Assembly (NCBI GenBank): GCA_947474225.1
Contig: CANJHS010000015.1
Coordinates: 1 to 61,541, forward strand
Source of the DNA: Roseiflexaceae bacterium
GTDB taxonomy: Bacteria; Chloroflexota; Chloroflexia; Chloroflexales; Roseiflexaceae
DNA: 61,541 bases
Direction: 5' to 3'
Shown: one piece after another, positions 27,895 through 35,542 of the stretch
Layout of the letters: every line of letters starts with the position of its first letter
How positions within the stretch are numbered: the first letter of the stretch is position 1
Program-made: the position numbers and the translations under genes
Notes under the pieces: generated by a model
The model's database searches: none
The model's input: only the letters and a program-made list of their open reading frames with translations
What the model was told of the DNA's origin: nothing

Positions 27895-29151
27895 ATGCAA
27901 AAGGGTGCAGAATGTATCGTGACGCCACACGCGATGGCGCAGGGCGGCGATGCGGTTGGTCGTATTGATGGGCTCGCGTGTTTCATTCCAGGGGCGTTGC
28001 CGGGAGAAGAAGTCAAGGTCAAAATAACCCAGGTGAACCCAAACTATGTGCGGGCCGAAGTCATTGAAATTATCAGCCCATCGGCCGATCGCGTCCCCGT
28101 GCTCCATCCTGGTGCCCCAAACATGGAGTGGCAGCATATTGACCCAGTGGCGCAACTGAACTACAAGGTCAAAATTCTCCACGATCAACTCGTGCATATC
28201 GGAAAATTAGCCGACGTTCCCGAAATTCAAAAGGTGATTGGGTCGTCGGCGTGGCAATACCGCAATAATGCACGACTCCACGGCTATGGGAATTATCTCG
28301 GCTATCGCGCCGATGGCAGTAAGCACGTGACCGAAGTCACCGAAGATCCACTGCTGCAACCGGCGTTGCAGCATGTCGTCAAGGCATTGCGCGCTGCAGT
28401 GGCCTCTCACCCACCTGAGCCACGCACCAATTGGAGTGTGGTTTTGCGCCTGAGCGAGACCACAGGTGATGTGGTTGCTGCAATCAATGATTTGCCCAAC
28501 CGCATTGCAATTCTGATTCGAGATGCATGGGTAGCTGAATGCCCGAATGTGATTGGGGTGCGCATGCCATGGGGTGCCGTTGATGGCGCAGAGACCGTCA
28601 ACGAGCTTCACTACGGTGTCGATCTCGAGTTGAGTGCGACGACGTTCTTCCAGGTTTCTCTGGGGGCAGCGCGTGCATTGTGTGACACCGTTCTGAGTGG
28701 CTTGGGCGATATTTCTGGCCAACGCATTGTCGATGCATACTGTGGTGCCGGGACATTTACGCTGCCGCTGGCGTTGCAGTGCGATCGTGTTATCGGCATC
28801 GAGGAGTATGCGCCTGCGGTCGCAAATGGTCAAGCAAATGCCTGGAACAATAAGCTCGAGAATGTCGAGTGGTTTGCTGAATCCGTCGAAAAAGGGATTA
28901 TGCATGTCCATCATGCCGATGCCGTTGTCCTCGATCCGCCGCGCAAAGGGTGTCATCCTGAAGTGATACAGTCTTTGCACCGTTTCAAACCTACCAAAAT
29001 AGCCTATGTCTCCTGCCACCCAGGCACATTGGCACGTGACTTGGGGTTGATAGTCGCTGGTGGGTACCGGATAACCGCTGTGAGTTGTGTTGATTGCTTC
29101 CCACAGACATCTCATGTCGAGAGTGTTGTGATCCTCCAACGTATTGATTGA
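27895..29151 (+). CDS. RlmD/TrmA-family RNA (uracil-5-)-methyltransferase
   Basis: A 418-residue SAM-dependent RNA methyltransferase. An N-terminal TRAM RNA-binding domain (about 1-60) is followed by the central domain and the Rossmann methyltransferase domain (DAYCGAGTFTLPLA). The catalytic nucleophile is C374 in VSCHPGTLARDL, preceded by LDPPRKGC. RlmD enzymes usually bind a 4Fe-4S cluster through a CxxxxxCGGC-type stretch; here residues 71-81 read HPGAPNMEWQH, so the cluster ligands are missing. The target uridine (23S rRNA or tRNA) cannot be fixed from sequence. Confidence 0.87.
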   Translation: MQKGAECIVTPHAMAQGGDAVGRIDGLACFIPGALPGEEVKVKITQVNPNYVRAEVIEIISPSADRVPVLHPGAPNMEWQHIDPVAQLNYKVKILHDQLVHIGKLADVPEIQKVIGSSAWQYRNNARLHGYGNYLGYRADGSKHVTEVTEDPLLQPALQHVVKALRAAVASHPPEPRTNWSVVLRLSETTGDVVAAINDLPNRIAILIRDAWVAECPNVIGVRMPWGAVDGAETVNELHYGVDLELSATTFFQVSLGAARALCDTVLSGLGDISGQRIVDAYCGAGTFTLPLALQCDRVIGIEEYAPAVANGQANAWNNKLENVEWFAESVEKGIMHVHHADAVVLDPPRKGCHPEVIQSLHRFKPTKIAYVSCHPGTLARDLGLIVAGGYRITAVSCVDCFPQTSHVESVVILQRID

Positions 29152-29808
29152 GTCGTGACACATGGCTGACGATATTCTGGACTTTGCGATACTTTCTCAC
29201 TCCGCCGTTTTGACACGACGCAACATGACTTCGAAGGGTTTAGCCCCGTCTGCCGTGTCGCAGTGGGTCAAAACGTATGGGTCGAATGATATCGTGGGAG
29301 TAGCGTGCATATCGTTACTGAGCCGGCTTTTGAACACTGTAGCCAATTCGTTAGCAAAACTGCTGGCAGAATTGGCTACAAATTTATGTCGCCACTGTTA
29401 TGCGGTGCACGGTAGGTATGTTGTTGATGAAGGTGCTGGCATGGTGCTGCGCTTCGTGCAAGCGGTACAGGCTGGCAATCCAATGGTGTTTGCGTTACTG
29501 GTCACAAAGAGATAGAGCATATGCAAGAATTGTTTCATACACAAAAAATATGGCAGCTTGGTCATTCCCAATTTCTTCAAAATGATGGAGGGATTTGCAA
29601 CGTCACTCCCTTTCTACCGACAGCGTACGATTTGGATTTGCGTCGCTGGGAGCTCGCTTCTCTAGATTAGTTTTCTCTATTGTCTGACGACTGTGCCTTT
29701 CGTGCACGAAGCTTTTACAGTCTGAATTGACGCAGATGTACGCATCAATACAGAAGATGTTGCGCATACTCTTTCTTTCTCGTCGATAATTTCTTGAAAG
29801 TAGTAATC
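29152..29808. other. Gene-poor stretch holding one long hairpin
   Basis: About 650 bases between two plus-strand genes. A frame of 117 codons (29162-29515) exists but lacks a ribosome site and any family resemblance, and it runs straight through the hairpin at 29338-29380. I see no RNA gene and no mobile element ends. Confidence 0.5.
29338..29380. repeat. Near-perfect 43-base palindromic hairpin
   Basis: TGTAGCCAATTC at 29338-29349 pairs perfectly with GAATTGGCTACA at 29369-29380. Inward, GTTAGCA pairs with TGCTGGC with two G-U pairs, leaving a single bulged A (29368) and a four-base loop AAAC: about 19 pairs in all. There is no T-run, so it is not a standard terminator. It could be a palindromic repetitive element or a structured RNA. 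Confidence 0.7.
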
Positions 29809-30270
29809 ATGCGGCACATAGAACTCATTCGAGCAGAAGAGCGTGATTGTGGGTTGTTGGCGCTTCTCAATCGAGCGTTGATTATTGCAGAGCATTCAGA
29901 TAACACAATGAGCTATGGTGCGTTGCTCGAACGCATGCGCACCTTTTTGGCTGGTGATTATGCGGCATGGTTCTTCCGTTTGGATGGGGTCGTTGTTGGG
30001 TATGCATTAGTAGATATGAAAGCTCAACCGCAGTATTTGCGACATTTTTGTATTGTAGAATCGTTGCGTGGGCAGGGCTATGGGACTGCTGCGTTTGCAT
30101 CCTTGCAAGAGATATTAGGGTCGAATCAGTTGGATGTCGATGTACTGCTGCACAATAGTTTGGGGGCAGCATTTTGGACGAAGTTGGGATTCATGCCGCG
30201 CTATACAAGGATGCGCCTGCCCGCGTCCGTACGTGATATGCATACTGATGTAGGCGCTCAGGAGAGCTAG
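29809..30270 (+). CDS. GNAT-family N-acetyltransferase
   Basis: A 153-residue acetyltransferase-like protein. The acetyl-CoA-binding motif A is visible as HFCIVESLRGQGYGTAAF near residue 78-95 (RGQGYG being the Q/R-x-x-G-x-G/A element), and LGFMPRYTRMRL forms the last strand. I favour the ATG at 29809 over an in-frame TTG 15 bases earlier; neither has a strong ribosome site. Its stop codon directly abuts the start of the next gene, a kinase-like protein, so the two form a unit. The acetylated substrate is unknown. Confidence 0.8.
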   Translation: MRHIELIRAEERDCGLLALLNRALIIAEHSDNTMSYGALLERMRTFLAGDYAAWFFRLDGVVVGYALVDMKAQPQYLRHFCIVESLRGQGYGTAAFASLQEILGSNQLDVDVLLHNSLGAAFWTKLGFMPRYTRMRLPASVRDMHTDVGAQES

Positions 30271-31230
30271 ATGGATTCACGCTTTGCCCGCCATCTGGAG
30301 AATGTCTGTCGTGTGTTCGGCATCGTCCCCTGCACAGAGCCAGTATCATTACCAGGTGGCTATGTCGCGTATGTGCACAAGATCGTCGGCAATGACGATG
30401 TGATGTGTGTTGCCAAAACATACGATGATACTCGGCCGATTACGCAGATGATTATTCCGACACTCGAGAGACTTTCGCGAGCAACACAGTGGTTGGCAAC
30501 ACAACCTGGTATCAATGGACGAATCGTTGCTCCCCTTTTAAGCGTTGACGGCACGGTTTCGGTGCGTGAAGGTATCTATACGACCGTGCTGTTCCCATTC
30601 ATCGACGGTGTAACCCCACGCAAACAGCCGCTGACGGAAGCACAATTGGGGAATCTTGTAGACACCGTAGCGCGAATTCACGCGTTGGATCCACGTCACT
30701 CTGCACTTGCGATGGTTCCTCGTGAACAATTTTCGCCCCTGTGGATTGACGAGATTGAGCCTGCACTCCATCGAATAGCTCAACCAAACCATCCAATCAA
30801 TGCAGTGCTGCACGAACGGTGCGAAGGGCTACGTGCAACGTTCTCTTCTTTTCGGGAGCTTACTGCGTCATTGGCGCGTATCGTCCACCCGTTCGTGCTG
30901 TGTCATACCGATATTCATGGGCATAATGTGGTGATTCGTGACGACATCCCGCTCTTGATTGATTGGGAAGGGATGATCATCGCACCTCCCGAACACGATT
31001 TGATGTTTTGGACCGAGGATAACCAGTGGCCAGTTGTCTGGAAACGCTACCAGTTGTTCCATCCCAATGCAACCATCGACCCCCGACGTTTGCGGTATTA
31101 TCAGATGCGACGACACTTCGAGGACCTGATTCAAGACATCCAACGCATTGAGCGTGAGCATCCAGATGCTGAAAGTATGAGCGTATTGCTTGAATCGATA
31201 GACGTGATTAGCACAGAACTCATTGGGTGA
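30271..31230 (+). CDS. APH-family phosphotransferase
   Basis: A 319-residue aminoglycoside-phosphotransferase/choline-kinase fold protein. The catalytic loop is H212-T-D214-IHGHN219, and the metal-binding aspartate is D231 in LLIDWEG; the usual nucleotide-lysine is likely in VMCVAKTY near residue 49. It starts at the first base after the GNAT stop codon, and AGGAGAG lies inside the end of that gene. Members phosphorylate small alcohols, amino sugars or antibiotics. An antibiotic-modifying role alongside the acetyltransferase is conceivable, but nothing in the sequence proves it. Confidence 0.83.
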   Translation: MDSRFARHLENVCRVFGIVPCTEPVSLPGGYVAYVHKIVGNDDVMCVAKTYDDTRPITQMIIPTLERLSRATQWLATQPGINGRIVAPLLSVDGTVSVREGIYTTVLFPFIDGVTPRKQPLTEAQLGNLVDTVARIHALDPRHSALAMVPREQFSPLWIDEIEPALHRIAQPNHPINAVLHERCEGLRATFSSFRELTASLARIVHPFVLCHTDIHGHNVVIRDDIPLLIDWEGMIIAPPEHDLMFWTEDNQWPVVWKRYQLFHPNATIDPRRLRYYQMRRHFEDLIQDIQRIEREHPDAESMSVLLESIDVISTELIG

Positions 31231-31272
31231 GGTGTGTCCCACTCAGTGCAGAATGTTGAAAAGGACGAAGCG

Positions 31273-32211
31273 ATGAGTCTGCATGCTGATGCTTGGAATA
31301 ACGACAGGACGATTGTACGATTCCCCGACCCTGCAGTCGAGATTGTCGACCCGCGTTTTGCGGAACTGGTAATTTGGCAAGAAGTGGTGGAACGCTTGTG
31401 GACCGGTGGTCGTTGGACCGAAGGTCCGGTGTGGTTTGGCGATGGCCGCTATTTGTTGTTTTCGGACATACCGAACAACCGCATGTTACGCTGGGATGAA
31501 GTAACTGGGAACACGCACGAGTTCCGCGTTCCGGCAAATAACAGCAACGGGAACACGCGGGATTTCCTCGGCCGGCTGGTTACCTGTGAGCATTTAACGC
31601 GTCGCGTCACGCGGACCGAGCATGACGGTACAATTTCGGTACTGATGGATGCATTTGAAGGCAAGCGTCTGAATGCTCCAAATGATGTCGTGGTACACAC
31701 AGACGGCGCAATTTGGTTCACCGATCCCGGTTGGGGTATCACGAACGACTACGAAGGTGATGCTGCGGTTCCCGAGTTGCCACAATATGTTTTTCGTATC
31801 GATCCTGTGACTGGTCGTGGTGATATTGCGATTGCAGGGATAGAGCGTCCCAATGGATTGTGTTTTGCACCCGATGGCAAACGTCTCTATGTTGTCTCGC
31901 TGACGAATATGTTGGTCTACGACATGGTTGATGGACGAGCCGTCAATGGGCGTGAGCATGTGAGACTTGAGCGGGGTAATTACGACGGGATGCGCTGTGA
32001 TGTCGATGGCAATATATGGGCAGCGACAGGGAATGGTGGCGTTGGAGTAGACGGTGTGCATTGTTATGCGCCCGATGGTACGTTGCTCGGCAAAATTCAT
32101 CTCCCTGAGGTGTGTGCAAATGTGTGTTTTGGTGGAGTAAAGCGCAATCGGCTATTCATGACCGCGAGTCGGTCAGTATACAGTGTGTATCTGAACACCC
32201 GTGGCATCTAG
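31273..32211 (+). CDS. SMP-30/gluconolactonase-like beta-propeller hydrolase
   Basis: A 312-residue six-bladed propeller of the SMP-30/regucalcin/gluconolactonase family. The calcium/metal glutamate in RWTEGPVWFGD, the asparagine in RLNAPNDVVVH with GAIWFTDPGWG, and IERPNGLCFAPDGKRLYV are all conserved. It would open a sugar lactone. The ATG at 31273 has AAGGA seven bases upstream; an upstream GTG at 31234 lacks a site. It ends just before a bidirectional terminator. The true lactone substrate is not known. Confidence 0.88.
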   Translation: MSLHADAWNNDRTIVRFPDPAVEIVDPRFAELVIWQEVVERLWTGGRWTEGPVWFGDGRYLLFSDIPNNRMLRWDEVTGNTHEFRVPANNSNGNTRDFLGRLVTCEHLTRRVTRTEHDGTISVLMDAFEGKRLNAPNDVVVHTDGAIWFTDPGWGITNDYEGDAAVPELPQYVFRIDPVTGRGDIAIAGIERPNGLCFAPDGKRLYVVSLTNMLVYDMVDGRAVNGREHVRLERGNYDGMRCDVDGNIWAATGNGGVGVDGVHCYAPDGTLLGKIHLPEVCANVCFGGVKRNRLFMTASRSVYSVYLNTRGI

Positions 32212-32220
32212 CGATGAACA

Positions 32221-32262
32221 AAAAGAAACCCGCGCTTCGTGAGAAGTGCGGGGGTTCTTTTT
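32221..32262. terminator. Bidirectional intrinsic terminator
   Basis: AACCCGCGCTTC (32227-32238) pairs with GAAGTGCGGGGGTT (32243-32256) around loop GTGA, with one G-U pair and a two-base bulge. CTTTTT follows on the plus side; AAAAAGAAA on the left gives TTTCTTTTT on the minus side. It separates the convergent SMP-30 gene and the NHL-fused membrane gene. Confidence 0.82.
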
Positions 32263-32271
32263 GGAGAACGG

Positions 32272-35200
32272 CTATTCGGGCATCGAGAAGACAAGGATGC
32301 GGTTGTTGCCGCGGTCGAGGACATAGATTTTGCCATCGGGACCAGCTGCTAACCCACTTGGATTGACGAACGAAGCATTGTCCGTACCGTTCCCGCCCCA
32401 GCGGAAGCGTTCGTTGCCATCGATACCGGCAGAACCGATAGCGTTTCGCTTGGGGACTGACGCATATGCGACGCCGTTGTAGATTGTCACATACGGATCA
32501 TCGTAGGTTTGTGCTTGCCAGCCGGATACCTTCCAGAGTTGGATTGGAATGGTGTTGACACGGCCATCTTCGTTCCCAAGGGCAGAGAAGTACTGGACGC
32601 GGCCATTCCATGTATCGCCAACAATGACTGCGCCATCGACATCTACGGCAACTCCGACAGGTTCGTTGAACTTGCCAGGATCAGCACCGAACGAACCCCA
32701 CTGATAGAGGAATTTGCCGTTGCTGTCGGTGACCACGATGCGCTTATTACCAGTGTCGGCGATGAATACTTCGCCGCGTTGACTCACTGCGATACCACGT
32801 GGGCCGAAGAAACCCAACGGATTAGCAGCATTACCAGCTTCGGAACCATCGGTCACCGAAGCGACACGCCCTTCACCGAAATCTGTCGCCCCAGTACCCC
32901 ACGTCGTCACCCAGTCGCCGGTTGGCGAAAGTTTCACGACACGCGCATTCCAGGTATCGGCAACATAGATTGCCCCATCTGGTCCAATTGCAACGCCCCG
33001 TGGCTCGTTGAACTGGTTCGTGCTGTTCCCACGGGTACCGACGGCGCGACGTTGCGTACCGTCTGGACCGTAAATCAGGATTTGGTTCAGGTCTGAGTCT
33101 GCAACCACGATGGTGCCATCTTTACCGACGGCGATACCACGTGGACCAGCTGCGTTGGAGAGTGGGATGATTTTGTCGGAGACCATTTTGTACGTCGGGG
33201 TTGTAACCGCTGACGCTGTGCCAGCACTCGAGCCAGCAAGGTCTTTGCGCACCCATACTTCGAGCTGGCGACCGCCCAGGGACAGACCTTCGGGCAAATC
33301 ACGATACATCAGATACTTCCAAGTTGATTCCCAATGGCTGCTGTCGAATGGCCAAATGAGTGGCGCAAGTAACGATGGAAGTTGCGTGGTGTCGAGATCT
33401 GGGCATGCTTCTGCGGCTTTGCGTGAACTGAGTGAACTGAAGAAGAAGCTGCGATAACCAGCACCGGTCGGATTACATTTGTCGCCTTCGGGGAACCACC
33501 AGTTCAATTGCCCGTCATACAGCTTGACGTAGTTGGGGTCGAGTGCGCTCCGTGTGCCATCGGTGATGTGACTGGCGTATGCCAGCACAACGGGCGCTAA
33601 TATTTGTTCTTCGCTATCTGGTGCTTTCACATTAAAGGATTCTGCGGTGGCAGATGCGAAGAATGTTGCATCACGGCGTTCAATGCGTTTCATGTTTCGG
33701 AAGTACCATTGGAATGGCCAGTCGAGGCTACCGTCGCCGTTTTCGCCACCAGTGTCGATGATGAATGGCATTGACAACCCACCGGCGTAGTCATCATTGG
33801 TACGCTTGATGCGGGTCTGGTTTATTGACAATGCAAGAACATCACGGGCGATACGCGGGACGTCTGGTGAGGTCTGGGTATAAACGAGTGGGTCGCGGGC
33901 TGAATCCGGTGCTTCGAAGTTGACCAAGAAGCTCGAACGAATTCCATACGCACCCAAGAGACACGCTACCACGATCGTGGCGAGGCGACCGGCGTGGACA
34001 TACCCGATTTTGCTGGCCATGGTAAAGAGCACATACAGAGATGTGGCAGCAACCAACAGCGGGAATCCTGCTTGTACGATCATGTTGGAAGTGCTGGCAT
34101 CACTGAGTTTGCTCACACCGACAACAATTGACAACAGTGCCATCAGGAGAGTGCCCGGTATGTACCAGCGGGTGCGACCGAGGTCAGCGGGTAGTTTTGC
34201 GTGGAGTTGGAGCAATCCCCAGACGACGAGCATGTATGCTGGCAAACTAATGTGGACAGCGAGCCAGGGCATCTTTTCGCCGGCCCATGAGAAAAAGACC
34301 AACGTGCCAACAAACCAGTAGAGATTGAATGATGTAAATAGACTCAGCCGTTCTACCGTTGCTTCAGTGGCTTTTGCCTGTACCCGCTGTATCGCACTCA
34401 CTACCGCTGCGATGACGATGCTGAGTGCACCGCCTAATGCGAGTGGTTCATGGAGTCCCAGGATGAGCAAATAATAGAACCATGGCTGGTCGCCACGTGC
34501 TACATTCTGTTGTGATCCAAGCCAATACGACAGGCCTTGGTACATGCCATCCAATATGCCGACGGGGTAGGTAAAGAAGTTACCGTAGAACAACACGAAG
34601 ATCCCTACGGTGATACCGATTGCTACATAGACATCCGCACGCTGGTCCTTCCATACAGCTGACACCAATGGATTCAAAATTTGTTCCCTTGGCCAGAGTT
34701 GCAAGAGCGCCAAACTTATCCCACTCAAGAAGAAAAGGACAAATGCCAACCCACTGGCATTGAAGGTGTCAGTGATATTGCCACTCCATGCGCCAGCGAT
34801 GATGAGTGCCTCGAGGGCGACTGCGGCACTGGCGATACCTACCAAAGCCAGTGTGAGGGTTCGGGTAGGCGATTTCTCGGCGAGGAGTCGTAAGCCGATG
34901 AACCAGACAAACAAAAACCCAATGATGTAATAGAGTTCGTGGGTTGTCAGTGCCAAGCCAATCCCCGCAGCCATAAGCCACAGCCACGATTTATCACGAC
35001 TATCGATGAAGCGGAAGAAGCCCACTACAATCCAGAACACCCACAAAAGCATCAACCCGTCATGTCGTGCAAAGCGTGTGAAGTACAGAATAGTAGGAGC
35101 TATCGACACGATTGCTGCGAGCATCAACGTACCGCGTTTGCGAAGGTATGGTTTGAGCCATAGCGTCGACAGAGTTAATCCGATTCCTGCAAGTGCTTCG

Positions 35201-35523
35201 GGTAAGCGGGCTTGCCATTCGCCATCCCCGAACAGAAAGAAGGAAATCAGGGTGAACATATACAATGTAGGACCGTGATAGACCGGGTCATAGCAGTACG
35301 TGGAGGAAGTCATCCCACCTGCACAGGTGAAACTCCCAGATCCCGTCAGGAAGCGCCAAGACACCCATGCATGAATCGATTCGTCATGGTGCATCGCCAT
35401 GTCGCCAAGGCGAATCATGTGTAAAAGGACACTCGCAATCAGAATCAGGATGAACGCAATGCCTTCCCAGGTAATCTGTGGAATGGTAAATTGGCGATCA
35501 AGCGTTTTCGGCTTCTCAGTCAT
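32272..35523 (-). CDS. Agl23-like (TIGR03663) membrane protein fused to an NHL propeller
   Basis: A 1083-residue protein. The first part (about 20-530) has many helices of the PMT/GT39 GT-C type, with the acidic MHHDESIHAWVSW motif after helix one. A central extracytoplasmic region follows. The last 300 residues hold at least five NHL repeats, recognised by their GPRGIAVGKDGTIVVAD-like cores (also EPRGVAIGPDG, GPRGIAVSQRG, EPVGVAVDVDG, NPSGLAAGPDG). I use ATG 35523, with GGGAG five bases upstream, rather than GTG 35535. It is the second gene of a tandem pair. Probable role: sugar transfer or flipping linked to surface protein glycosylation. The propeller may bind a glycan or partner. Confidence 0.8.
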   Translation of the reverse strand: MTEKPKTLDRQFTIPQITWEGIAFILILIASVLLHMIRLGDMAMHHDESIHAWVSWRFLTGSGSFTCAGGMTSSTYCYDPVYHGPTLYMFTLISFFLFGDGEWQARLPEALAGIGLTLSTLWLKPYLRKRGTLMLAAIVSIAPTILYFTRFARHDGLMLLWVFWIVVGFFRFIDSRDKSWLWLMAAGIGLALTTHELYYIIGFLFVWFIGLRLLAEKSPTRTLTLALVGIASAAVALEALIIAGAWSGNITDTFNASGLAFVLFFLSGISLALLQLWPREQILNPLVSAVWKDQRADVYVAIGITVGIFVLFYGNFFTYPVGILDGMYQGLSYWLGSQQNVARGDQPWFYYLLILGLHEPLALGGALSIVIAAVVSAIQRVQAKATEATVERLSLFTSFNLYWFVGTLVFFSWAGEKMPWLAVHISLPAYMLVVWGLLQLHAKLPADLGRTRWYIPGTLLMALLSIVVGVSKLSDASTSNMIVQAGFPLLVAATSLYVLFTMASKIGYVHAGRLATIVVACLLGAYGIRSSFLVNFEAPDSARDPLVYTQTSPDVPRIARDVLALSINQTRIKRTNDDYAGGLSMPFIIDTGGENGDGSLDWPFQWYFRNMKRIERRDATFFASATAESFNVKAPDSEEQILAPVVLAYASHITDGTRSALDPNYVKLYDGQLNWWFPEGDKCNPTGAGYRSFFFSSLSSRKAAEACPDLDTTQLPSLLAPLIWPFDSSHWESTWKYLMYRDLPEGLSLGGRQLEVWVRKDLAGSSAGTASAVTTPTYKMVSDKIIPLSNAAGPRGIAVGKDGTIVVADSDLNQILIYGPDGTQRRAVGTRGNSTNQFNEPRGVAIGPDGAIYVADTWNARVVKLSPTGDWVTTWGTGATDFGEGRVASVTDGSEAGNAANPLGFFGPRGIAVSQRGEVFIADTGNKRIVVTDSNGKFLYQWGSFGADPGKFNEPVGVAVDVDGAVIVGDTWNGRVQYFSALGNEDGRVNTIPIQLWKVSGWQAQTYDDPYVTIYNGVAYASVPKRNAIGSAGIDGNERFRWGGNGTDNASFVNPSGLAAGPDGKIYVLDRGNNRILVFSMPE

Positions 35524-35542
35524 AGTATCTCCCACAGCACTA

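Noticed and set aside
29338..29380. Integron attC-like site
   Set aside because: It has a bulged base in a long stem, but the ends do not fit the RYYYAAC/GTTRRRY boxes and no integrase or cassette is near.
29162..29515. 117-codon frame in the gap after the RNA methyltransferase
   Set aside because: No ribosome site and no family resemblance, and it crosses a long palindrome, which itself creates the repetitive-looking residues.
29809..31230. Antibiotic-resistance pair (GNAT plus APH)
   Set aside because: Both folds are broad and mostly act on other substrates; no mobile element or known resistance signature accompanies them.
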